This document shows positions 1-6,015 of a DNA stretch of 7,912 nt, in pieces. Made by a program: the position numbers and the translations under genes. Source of the DNA: Bacillota bacterium (GTDB lineage: Bacteria; Bacillota; GCA-003054495; Carboxydocellales; JAJZTU01). The DNA is taken from contig JAJZTU010000153.1 of assembly GCA_021848765.1 (NCBI GenBank), positions 1-7,912 on the forward strand, given 5' to 3'. Each line of letters starts with the position of its first letter. Positions within the stretch are counted from its first letter, which is position 1. Under the pieces are notes generated by a model. The model made no database searches and was not told the DNA's origin. It saw only the letters and a program-made list of their open reading frames with translations.

Positions 1-278
1 ACATGGCTCGCAACCACCGGCTGGCCAAGAGTATAGCTGACGCCGGCTGGTCGCAGTTCCTTAGATATATTGAATATAAAGCTCTAAAGTACGGTAAGCG
101 CTTTGTCAAAGTGCCTCCCCACGGCACATCGCAGACCTGTATTTGTGGAGCCGGTGTCCCGAAAACCTTGGCCGACCGGGTTCATTATTGTCCAGAGTGT
201 GGATTGACCGGCGACCGGGATATTGTATCAGCGAAAGTAATTCTAAAAAGAGCCCAGGAGTTAGCAGCAGTAGCCTAA
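1..278 (+). CDS. tnpB: TnpB RNA-guided endonuclease, C-terminal part (5' end outside window)
   Basis: This is the last 91 or so residues of a TnpB (OrfB) protein, normally about 350-450 residues; the frame is open to the window edge, so the methionine at base 3 is probably internal. Seen, counting from that methionine: a stretch typical of the family before the zinc ribbon (AKSIADAGW, 8-16), GTSQT at 41-45, zinc-ribbon cysteines at 46, 48, 63 and 66, and a DRD motif at 71-73 holding the third RuvC catalytic acid, followed by SAKVIL. The first knuckle is C-x-C rather than the common C-x-x-C. Known: TnpB cleaves DNA matching a guide at the 3' end of its omega RNA, next to a short target-adjacent motif. 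Whether the N-terminal two thirds are intact cannot be judged. Confidence 0.9.
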   Translation, partial: MARNHRLAKSIADAGWSQFLRYIEYKALKYGKRFVKVPPHGTSQTCICGAGVPKTLADRVHYCPECGLTGDRDIVSAKVILKRAQELAAVA

Positions 279-442
279 CTCAGCAAATAACTTCACCGTA
301 GGGAGGGAATGCCCCGAACGGGATAGGTGTCTACCTATCGAACGCTTGTGGAGACTGTGTAAGACTCTATTATCGTAGAGCAGTAGTTGCTGAAACAAGA
401 AGCCCCCACCTCCTAGCAAAGCGTAGGTAGGGGATCATTCAC
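279..442 (+). ncRNA. Probable omega RNA (TnpB guide RNA) scaffold
   Basis: The non-coding segment between the tnpB stop and the element end is rich in short stems: CCCG-AA-CGGG (313-322), a perfect 7-bp stem GATAGGT/ACCTATC with a GTCT loop (322-339), CTCTA/TAGAG (365-369 with 376-380), and the terminal hairpin at 403-433. The first two share base 322, so they cannot both form completely. In this family the omega RNA comes from the 3' end of tnpB plus the right end, and its guide is the next 16-20 bases of flanking DNA, here starting at about 443. The 5' end of the RNA is not determined; it may begin inside tnpB. Confidence 0.65.
403..433 (+). repeat. Subterminal hairpin of the IS right end
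   Basis: The arm CCCCCACCT (403-411) pairs with AGGTAGGGG (425-433). It forms four C-G pairs, one C/A mismatch, then four more pairs; the loop side can add a short GC/GC stem around AAA (416-422). It lies about 9 bases before the inferred end. In IS200/IS605 elements such a hairpin is the TnpA recognition structure and also the last stem of the omega RNA before the guide. Confidence 0.7.
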
Positions 443-443
443 C

Positions 444-1256
444 TCCTATTCCGACATGCAGCCCCATGGGACTCTACAGATCGAAGGGAACTTTGCCCAT
501 ACCGGTACTAACGGCACTACCATGGGTGTAACCACTGCCAATAACCTGGTGTTCGAAAACCTCTTTATCGGCATTGAAGGCAGTATCAATGATTCTTTCG
601 AATGGCCCAACAACTGGTATGCCTGGGGGATTAACCACATCTATACCGATCCGGCAGCCGTGGTAATCTTTACCCCGGCCAAAGGGAAAACCGCCGGTAG
701 CCAAGCTGCTACTTCCATAGTAGTGAAAAACGGAGAAGTTATCGATATCCGCAAGGGCATCGTCAGCATCCCCGCTGACGGCTATGTAATCACCGCCAAC
801 AGCGGTCCCGCCGCCCAGAAGGTTGCCAATATGTTTAAGATAGGGGATAGGGTAGATTACCGCTATACCTATAAACAAGTTGACAAAAACGGCCAGCCCG
901 TAAATTGGGACGGGATCAGACACGCTCTGGGCGCCGGTCCCCGGCTGCTGACCGCCGGCAGGATTACTGTGGAGTTCAAGAAAGAACGCATGACTGACCC
1001 CAAGCTGACCACTTATAAAGGTCTCCGCAGCTTCACCGGGGTGGACAAAAACGGCCTGCTGGTCATGGGGACCGTGGGTTCAGCCAGTGTCAGGGAGCTG
1101 GCTCAGGTAGCCCAAAAACTGGGCCTGTACAATGCTATGAACCTGGATGGAGGGGCCTCCTCCGGCCTGTATTATCAAGGCAAACTCCTGACCACTCCGG
1201 GAAGATTGCTGAGCAATAGCCTAGTGGTCGTAAAACTCACCACCCGCCCCTTATGA
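444..1256 (+). pseudogene. Phosphodiester glycosidase (NAGPA/DUF2233) domain protein, 5'-truncated by the tnpB element
   Basis: The frame encodes most of a NAGPA-type domain. Counting from the ATG at 456, it shows GAGPRL at 159-164, RSFTG at 191-195, MNLDGGASSG at 228-237 and the closing GRLLSNSLVV strand. These are the conserved family elements; members are usually secreted and hydrolyse phosphodiester-linked sugars, for example in cell-surface polymers. In-frame codons SYSD (444-455) precede the ATG and fit the family pattern, so coding identity begins exactly where the element ends. Upstream the frame stops at a TAG (414-416) inside the element. The N-terminus, normally a signal peptide, often extra domains, and the AINGTFF-like start of the domain, is missing here. 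The ATG at 456 has no SD; the bases before it are pyrimidine-rich. It is therefore called a remnant, not a gene with its own start. The missing half may lie on the far side of the element. Confidence 0.8.
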
Positions 1257-1366
1257 AACCATTGCCTGGATATGTAAACTGCCTGGTTAAATTACCGGGT
1301 CGAATGAGCTGAGCAACACCTTGAGCCGAAAAGCAATCCCTTTAAACTATAGAAAGCGACCCCGTG

Positions 1367-2256
1367 TTAAAAAAGGAAGTCGCTGCCTTTGGCAACCTGA
1401 TTGAGAAAGACCTGGGCAATTCCGGGGTCAAACTGGCTCACCCCACCCTTTTGAATTTCTGCTACAGCAGTCTCAACTGTAGGGGCTTTACGGTAAACCC
1501 GGTCGGAAGTCATCGCATCCCAGGCATCAGCCAGACCCAAGGCTTTACCCAGCCCTTTCGATATTCTGGCTACCCGCCGGGAATGATTCTCCGTGTAAAC
1601 ATCTTTGGCTTCCAGAGCCGTTACCAGGGCGGCCAGGGCCTGCCAGTAAGCAAACATCTTCCGGCATCGTACTTCAGTTTAGTATGTTCAATAAGCATGG
1701 CTGCCTGTTGACCAAATAAGTCCAAGGTCCGCATATCTTCAGCATCGTAGATAACGCCGTGGTCCGCTTCTTTGTCATGTAGATGCATAACCATAATTAC
1801 ACCGAGGACCTGACCTCTTTCTTGCAAGGGCAACGCCAGAGCGGACCGGATAGATGGTTGAAACTGCTGGAGCCTGCCCAAGACTGGATCTCCTGGTTTT
1901 ACCTTAGCAATTCTGCCATAAGCAGCAAAATTACTGAAGAAAGCTCTTTCTGTACTTAAAAACTGTTTTAAACTGAGGTAAACTTGCCCTGCCCAGATGA
2001 TTTCCCCGATTTTATCTTTAGGCTTGTCAAGGATGGCTATACAGCCGCCCTCGCTTCTGGTTAAGACTAAAGCCATCTCTAAAGCTTCCTTCAGCACACC
2101 GTCCACATCATAGCTGGACAGAAGTTTCCGGGACACTTCATTGAGGAAAGTAAACTCCCTGACCTTTCTTTCCAAGGTGGCGATATAACCCTGTAAACGG
2201 TCCGGGATAACACCTGGCAAGACTTCCGGTGAAATGCCAAATCTCAGTTCTTCCAA
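1367..2256 (-). pseudogene. Broken GAF-HD-GYP signalling gene (frameshift plus internal deletion)
   Basis: The 5' part (2256-1621, TTG start) encodes a short coiled N-terminus and a GAF sensor domain at about residues 34-192. The start is supported by AGGGGTGA five bases upstream. The frame then runs into a stop at 1621. The continuation lies in another frame (1657-1367): it reads YWQALAALVTALEAKD, the usual HD-GYP entry, then TENHSRRVARISKGLGKALGL, and jumps directly to ADAWDAMTSDRVYRKA near the domain end. The HD dyad, HDIGK and GYP motifs are absent; by comparison with family members about 90 residues are lost, in frame, at about 1529-1535. The frames fit the loss of one base (or gain of two) at about 1640-1665. 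HD-GYP proteins degrade cyclic di-GMP. This copy cannot do so, though a free GAF protein of up to 211 residues could still be made. Confidence 0.85.
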
Positions 2257-2307
2257 ACTCTCACCCCTAATGCGTGTAGTTTGAAAAACAGACTTTCAAC
2301 ACCTTCT

Positions 2308-2326
2308 AATGAAAATTATTCTCATT
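2308..2326. promoter_or_regulatory. Fur-like operator (19-bp palindrome)
   Basis: The plus strand reads AATGAAAATTATTCTCATT, a 9-1-9 inverted repeat with one mismatched pair. Its 15-bp core (2310-2324) matches 12 of the 14 defined positions of the 7-1-7 Fur box TGATAATnATTATCA. It lies 3 bases downstream of the -10 of the minus-strand promoter and so covers the predicted transcription start at about 2322, a classic repressor position. Related Fur-family proteins (PerR, Zur) use similar boxes, so iron itself is an inference. Confidence 0.65.
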
Positions 2327-2328
2327 CA

Positions 2329-2357
2329 ATTATAGGTATATTTGTTACAGTTGTCAA
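2329..2357 (-). promoter_or_regulatory. Sigma-A promoter of the GAF-HD-GYP gene
   Basis: On the minus strand TTGACA (2357-2352) and TATAAT (2334-2329) are both perfect consensus hexamers with a 17-bp spacer. The TTG start at 2256 follows about 66 bases after the predicted start of transcription. This is the strongest promoter seen in the window, and it now drives a broken gene. Confidence 0.85.
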
Positions 2358-2503
2358 ATTTCTTTGTCAGTATATTAAAAACCTGCCGGTTTCCACGCAT
2401 GAGCCCTACTAAGCCAATTAGCGCCTTAGCCGCTGCCGCCCAAACCATCGCCCTTTTGGCTAGAACTTTCCAGCAGGGATTGGTCGATTTTTGACGAATA
2501 TCT
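2358..2503 (+). other. Intergenic stretch; weak promoter and 31-codon ORF only
   Basis: A possible plus-strand promoter for the kinase gene overlaps the start of this stretch: TTGTCA (2351-2356), 16-bp spacer, TATTAA (2373-2378). It matches consensus at 5/6 and 4/6 positions and would give a leader of roughly 150 bases. An ATG at 2399 opens a 31-codon frame ending at 2494 whose product is alanine-rich and could form an amphipathic helix (SALAAAAQTIALLARTF). It has no SD and no recognised relatives, so I do not call it a gene. Nothing else is seen here. Confidence 0.3.
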
Positions 2504-2518
2504 GGTTAAATATTGGTT
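2504..2518 (+). promoter_or_regulatory. Candidate response-regulator operator, copy 1 (upstream of kinase gene)
   Basis: GGTTAAATATTGGTT contains two GGTT half-sites with an 11-bp period, about one helical turn. It matches copy 2 in the dctP promoter region at 14 of 15 bases. It lies directly upstream of the kinase SD (2519-2527), which would suit feedback control of the kinase-regulator pair. Binding by the regulator encoded here is an inference. Confidence 0.4.
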
Positions 2519-2533
2519 GAGGAGGAAGCCGTT

Positions 2534-4123
2534 TTGCTAAAACCAACCCTGCGTTGGAAAATAACCATCCTGGCCTTTGGGGTGGTGTTTGTATCGATTA
2601 TGGTTGCCGGCCTGCTTTTGGCCCGGCAGACGGCTGCAGATTTTCAGGCTGAATTAGGGCGGCGGGCCCTGGCCATCGCACGGACGGTAGCCCAGACCCC
2701 CGGCATTCGTGACAATGTAGGTCTACCCGGGGGGGAAAAGATAATTCAACCTCTGGCGGAAAGGATCCGCCTGGCCACCAATGTGGACTATATTGTAGTC
2801 CTGGACATGCAGCACAAGCGCTATTCCCACCCGGTGGCCAACCGCATCGGCCAACGCTTTGCAGGTGGGGATGAGGGGCCGGCTTTTGCCGACAATGAAT
2901 ACACTTCCCTGGCCCGGGGAGCGCTGGGTGAGGCGGTACGCGCTTTTGTCCCTATTAAGGACGAAGAGGGTATCCGTCAGGTAGGAGTAGTGGTAGTCGG
3001 GATTCTCACCCCCTCGGTAGGAGAAATACTTTTGGATATGAAGGTGGGAATTTACAGCGCTTTGCTGATCGGCCTCCTGGTGGGAGCAGGAGGAGCCGTA
3101 GTGCTGGCCCGCAGCATAAAGCAGGCTATTTTTGGCCTGGAGCCGGAAGAAATCGCTACCCTGGTGGAACAGCGGGAAGCCATGGTTGAAGCTATTTCTG
3201 AAGGGATAGTGGCCATTGACCGGGATAACCGCATCACCCTGGTAAATGAGGCTGCTTTGCGGATTATGGGGGTATCAGCGCAAGAAGTACTGGGGAAGCA
3301 GCTTTCGGAACTAAATCCCTACAGCCGCTTGCCTGAAGTAGTGCAGAATGGCTGTGCCCGGTACAACCAGGAGGTATTGGTTGGTTCTACTGTAGTGGTG
3401 AGTAACCAGGTGCCAATTCGCCTTAAGGGTAAAATTGTGGGGGCAGTAGCCGTATTCCGGGACAAGACGGAATTGAGGCGTCTGGCTGAAGAACTCACCG
3501 GAGTTAAAAAATTTGTGGAAGCGCTGCGGGTTCAGAACCACGAGAATTTAAATAAACTCCATACTATTGCCGGGCTTATCCAGTTGGAACGCAGTGAAGA
3601 GGCCCTGGACTTTATCTTTCGTACCACTGAGGCCCAGCAGGAGTTAACAGGCTTTCTCACCCAAAATGTTAAAGACTATGGGGTGGCAGGACTCCTTTTG
3701 GGCAAGCTGGGCCGCGCCCGGGAGTTGGGCATTGACTTGCAAATTGACCGCCAGACCCGGCTGGACCGGGCGCCCGGACAATTGGGCTCCAGTGGTTTGG
3801 TAGTTGTTTTGGGCAATTTGCTGGAAAACGCCATGGAGGCAGTGGCCGGGATGCCCCAGGCAAGCCGCTGGGTGCGCTGTGGGATCAAAACACGAGGAAA
3901 CAGGCTGGTTCTTTGGGTAGTGGATAGCGGTCCGGGACTACCTTCCCGAGACTTGGATTCTATATTTCAACCGGGCTTTTCCACCAAGGGTGCGGAGAAC
4001 CGGGGCCTGGGGCTTCATCTAATTAATAAACAGGTGGAAAGTGCCCAGGGAACAATTACAATACGGACCAGACCTGACGAGGGTACAACCTTCATTATTT
4101 CTATACCTCTGGAGGAGGATTGA
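2534..4123 (+). CDS. Sensor histidine kinase of the DcuS/CitA family (carboxylate sensor)
   Basis: A 529-residue membrane kinase. The TTG at 2534 is chosen because GAGGAGGAA (2519-2527) lies 6 bases upstream; the in-frame TTG at 2513 has no SD. Order: TM1 about 10-30, an extracytoplasmic PAS-like (PDC) sensor domain about 31-170, TM2 about 171-192, cytoplasmic PAS about 207-315, a Spo0B-like dimerisation region with NHENLNKLH (His336 the likely phosphoacceptor), then an ATPase domain with the N box NLLENAMEAV (428-437), DSGPGLP (464-470) and GLGLHL (491-496). The sensor domain has the RYSHP motif (Arg96, His99) and Arg136 in AVRAFVPI, equivalent to residues that bind dicarboxylate in DcuS and citrate in CitA. 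The regulator gene follows after 4 bp and a TRAP transporter after that, so it probably senses the transported carboxylate. The family call is firm; the exact ligand is not determined. Confidence 0.92.
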   Translation: MLKPTLRWKITILAFGVVFVSIMVAGLLLARQTAADFQAELGRRALAIARTVAQTPGIRDNVGLPGGEKIIQPLAERIRLATNVDYIVVLDMQHKRYSHPVANRIGQRFAGGDEGPAFADNEYTSLARGALGEAVRAFVPIKDEEGIRQVGVVVVGILTPSVGEILLDMKVGIYSALLIGLLVGAGGAVVLARSIKQAIFGLEPEEIATLVEQREAMVEAISEGIVAIDRDNRITLVNEAALRIMGVSAQEVLGKQLSELNPYSRLPEVVQNGCARYNQEVLVGSTVVVSNQVPIRLKGKIVGAVAVFRDKTELRRLAEELTGVKKFVEALRVQNHENLNKLHTIAGLIQLERSEEALDFIFRTTEAQQELTGFLTQNVKDYGVAGLLLGKLGRARELGIDLQIDRQTRLDRAPGQLGSSGLVVVLGNLLENAMEAVAGMPQASRWVRCGIKTRGNRLVLWVVDSGPGLPSRDLDSIFQPGFSTKGAENRGLGLHLINKQVESAQGTITIRTRPDEGTTFIISIPLEED

Positions 4124-4127
4124 CAAA

Positions 4128-4805
4128 ATGAAAAAGATCAGGGTTGTGCTGGTAGAGGATGATCCCATGGTACTGGAGGTCAACGGCGGTTTTGTGGCTG
4201 CCGTGCCGGGGTTTACCATCGTCGGTACCGCCCGTACAGGAGAACAGGCTTTACAGGTAGTGGAACAGACTAAACCTGACCTGGTTGTCCTGGATATTTA
4301 TCTCCCCGACCGGGACGGCATGCAGTTAATTACCGAATTTCGCAGCCGGGGATGGCCGGTGGATGTCATTGCAGTTAGTGCTGCCCAGGACGGGGAAACG
4401 GTTCAGCATATGCTCCGGTTCGGTGTAGTGGATTATATTATCAAGCCTTTTAAGTTTAATCGCTTCAAGGCAGCCTTGGAAAACTACCGCCAACGCTGCC
4501 TGCGCCTGCAGGCTAACAGCGAGGTGGTTCAAGGCGACATTGACCGGGTAAACACCGCTTCCTTGGGGCTTAAGGCGGCGGAGGAACTGCCTAAGGGCCT
4601 AAACCAGGCCACTTTGGAACAGGTTAAACTGGTTTTGGAACAGACCCGGGAAGGGTTTACTGCAGAAGAAATCGCAGAACGGTCGGGAATAGCCCGGGTA
4701 ACTGCCAGGCGCTACCTGGAGTATTTGGAAAAGTGCAGGCAGGTTGTAAAAGAAATTCAATACGGCTCTGTTGGCAGACCGGTTCACCGGTTTCGTCTCC
4801 CGTGA
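4128..4805 (+). CDS. Response regulator of the CitB/DcuR family
   Basis: A 225-residue regulator. The ATG at 4128 is chosen over upstream in-frame starts because GGAGGAGG (4111-4118) lies just before it and the kinase ends at 4123. The receiver domain (about 1-120) has the acidic pair Asp11/Asp12, phosphoacceptor Asp56 in VVLDIYLPDRDG, Ser84 at the switch position and Lys106 in DYIIKPF. A linker leads to a C-terminal helix-turn-helix (about 177-225) with FTAEEIAERSGIARVTARRYL, the arrangement of CitB/DcuR/DctR regulators. The SD lies inside the kinase gene, so translation is probably coupled. It should be phosphorylated by the kinase and regulate the transporter genes downstream and perhaps its own operon, given the shared motif at 2504-2518 and 4839-4854. 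Activation is usual in this family but is not shown by the sequence. Confidence 0.93.
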   Translation: MKKIRVVLVEDDPMVLEVNGGFVAAVPGFTIVGTARTGEQALQVVEQTKPDLVVLDIYLPDRDGMQLITEFRSRGWPVDVIAVSAAQDGETVQHMLRFGVVDYIIKPFKFNRFKAALENYRQRCLRLQANSEVVQGDIDRVNTASLGLKAAEELPKGLNQATLEQVKLVLEQTREGFTAEEIAERSGIARVTARRYLEYLEKCRQVVKEIQYGSVGRPVHRFRLP

Positions 4806-4838
4806 ACTAAATGAACAATAATACCAATATGACCTAAA

Positions 4839-4854
4839 GGTTAACTATTGGTTA
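4839..4854 (+). promoter_or_regulatory. Candidate response-regulator operator, copy 2 (dctP promoter region)
   Basis: GGTTAACTATTGGTTA is a direct repeat of GGTTA with an 11-bp period. The first 15 bases match copy 1 before the kinase gene with one difference. The segment AGGTTAAC...GTTACCT (4838-4857) also forms an imperfect inverted repeat with one extra T in the left arm, so either symmetry could be the one used. It overlaps the proposed -35 of dctP. Confidence 0.45.
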
Positions 4855-4869
4855 CCTCTCTGTTAAAAT
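4841..4869 (+). promoter_or_regulatory. Possible sigma-A promoter of the TRAP operon
   Basis: TTAACT (4841-4846), a 17-bp spacer and TAAAAT (4864-4869) match consensus at 4/6 and 5/6 positions. Transcription would begin near 4876, leaving a leader of about 40 bases before dctP. The weak -35 lies within the proposed operator, as expected for an activator-dependent promoter. Read-through from the regulator gene is also possible, as no terminator is seen between 4806 and 4840. Confidence 0.4.
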
Positions 4870-4915
4870 CGGAGTAGAGTCAATTATCAAAAAATTTTGA
4901 CAGGGAGGTAGAAAA

Positions 4916-5953
4916 ATGTTTCAAGGAGTATGGCGCAAAACCCTAGTAGCAGCCCTAACCGGGGCGCTGGCCCTGAGTCTGGCCGGGTGTGGCGGAGGAG
5001 CCAAGCAGGGCGCCCAAAATGGAGAAAAGAAAGATGAACCTGTGGTCATTAAGTTTTCGCATGTGGTGGCCGAAACCACTCCTAAAGGCCAGGCAGCCTT
5101 GAAGTTCAAGGAACTGGTGGAGCAAAAAACCGGCGGTAAAGTCAAGGTGGAGGTTTATCCCTCTTCCCAACTGTACGGTGACAAGGAAGAGTTGGAAGCG
5201 CTGGTGGCCAATAACGTACAGATGATTGCCCCTTCGGTTACCAAACTGGTAGGTTTGAACCCCTCTTTTCAAATTGTGGACATGCCCTTTGTATTCAAAA
5301 ACGAAGAAGCTACTCTCAAATTCTATGACGGGCCGGCCGGCCAGAAACTGCTGACCAGTCTGGACGGCAAAGGACTGCTTGGTCTGGCCTGGTGGCCTAA
5401 TGGTGCCAAGCACTTTACCAACTCCAAGAAGCCTTTGAAGGCTCCCGCTGACTTTGCAGGGCTGAAATTCCGTACCCAGTCGGGCGGGGTCCTCGATGCC
5501 CAGTTCAAAGCCCTGGGCGCCGGTTCCCAGACTATTCCTTTCGGTGAGGTGTATCCTGCCCTGCAAAACGGGACTGTTGACGGACAAGAAAACACCTTTA
5601 ACAACATCGATACCCAGAAATACAGTGAAGTCCAGAAATACCTGACTGTTTCCAATCATGGAAGACTGGACTATGTTGTCCTGACCAATAAGAGCTTCTG
5701 GGATGGTCTGCCGGAAGCTCTACGGACTGAAGTAAAAGCGGCCCTGGATGAGGCTACTAAATATGAGCGGGAACTATCCACTAAGCTGAATCAGGAAAGC
5801 TTTGAGAAAATGAAAAATAGCGGCAAGGTGGAAGTTTACCAATTGACTGACACTGATCGTGAGGCCTTTGTCAAAGCTATGGAACCGGTTTATAAGCAGT
5901 ATGAAGAAAAGATTGGTAAAGAACTCCTGGAGACCGCTCGTAACGCTCAGTAA
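4916..5953 (+). CDS. dctP: TRAP transporter substrate-binding lipoprotein, DctP family
   Basis: A 345-residue solute receptor. The ATG follows GGGAGG (4903-4908) at a good spacing. Residues 1-24 form a lipoprotein signal (charged start, hydrophobic core, lipobox LAGC) with Cys25 as the lipid-anchored first residue of the mature protein, as expected for a Gram-positive cell without a periplasm. A flexible Gly/Lys/Glu-rich linker (26-41) leads into the DctP fold: VIKFSHVVAETTPKGQAA (44-61), VYPSSQLYGD (80-89), KFRTQSGGVLDAQFKALGA (184-202) and YPALQNGTVDGQEN (213-226). Arg186 is the family's conserved residue that forms a salt bridge with the substrate carboxylate; Asn226 lies in the other conserved pocket motif. 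It should capture an organic acid outside the cell and pass it to DctQM. The exact acid cannot be read from sequence. First gene of the transporter operon. Confidence 0.95.
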   Translation: MFQGVWRKTLVAALTGALALSLAGCGGGAKQGAQNGEKKDEPVVIKFSHVVAETTPKGQAALKFKELVEQKTGGKVKVEVYPSSQLYGDKEELEALVANNVQMIAPSVTKLVGLNPSFQIVDMPFVFKNEEATLKFYDGPAGQKLLTSLDGKGLLGLAWWPNGAKHFTNSKKPLKAPADFAGLKFRTQSGGVLDAQFKALGAGSQTIPFGEVYPALQNGTVDGQENTFNNIDTQKYSEVQKYLTVSNHGRLDYVVLTNKSFWDGLPEALRTEVKAALDEATKYERELSTKLNQESFEKMKNSGKVEVYQLTDTDREAFVKAMEPVYKQYEEKIGKELLETARNAQ

Positions 5954-5960
5954 GCTCTTG

Positions 5961-5988
5961 GGAGGGGCATCCGGCGGATAGCCCCTCC
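5961..5988 (+). promoter_or_regulatory. Strong intercistronic hairpin between dctP and dctQ
   Basis: GGAGGGGC (5961-5968) pairs perfectly with GCCCCTCC (5981-5988). Four more pairs (ATCC/GGAT) form inside, with A5980 bulged and a GGC loop. The hairpin starts 7 bases after the dctP stop and is followed by TTCTCTTA, too poor in T for a full terminator. It may stabilise the dctP end of the message or stop part of transcription, so that more receptor than membrane protein is made. Its 3' arm can alternatively pair with the dctQ SD (see findings). Confidence 0.75.
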
Positions 5989-6015
5989 TTCTCTTATACG
6001 GGAGGGGGAAAACTT

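Larger units (their letters stand above)
1..442 (+). mobile_element. Right part of an IS200/IS605-family (IS1341-like) tnpB element
   Basis: Seen: the 3' end of a tnpB gene, about 125 bases of structured non-coding sequence, and a G/C-rich hairpin followed by ATCATTCAC, the usual layout of the right end of these elements. The left end is outside the window. The right boundary is placed at about 442 because from 444 the DNA reads in frame as a conserved part of a phosphodiester glycosidase gene. Known for the family: such elements lack terminal inverted repeats, use subterminal hairpins, and TnpB is an RNA-guided nuclease that helps the element persist. No tnpA is visible here, but it could lie upstream. 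The exact end is uncertain by a base or two. Confidence 0.8.

Noticed and set aside
474..923. Minus-strand open frame of 149 codons
   Set aside because: It is antisense to the glycosidase remnant, which matches its family well; it has no family motifs of its own.
1355..1384. Inverted repeat AGCGAC...GTCGCT at the end of the HD-GYP remnant
   Set aside because: Only 6 bp with an 18-base loop and no T run after it on the minus strand; not a convincing terminator.
1364..1711. Plus-strand open frame of 115 codons
   Set aside because: It lies opposite the HD-GYP remnant, whose minus-strand translation has clear family motifs; this frame has none and no ribosome site.
2399..2494. 31-codon ORF (possible leader peptide) before the kinase gene
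   Set aside because: The product looks helical, but there is no SD, no recognised relative and no attenuator structure. It is kept only as a note on the intergenic stretch.
4622..4635. GGTTAAACTGGTTT inside the regulator gene as a third operator
   Set aside because: The half-sites are 9 bp apart, not 11, and the site is explained by coding sequence (QVKLVL).
4955..5659. Minus-strand open frame of 234 codons
   Set aside because: It is antisense to dctP, which is certain; no SD and no recognisable domain. It is a by-product of dctP codon use.
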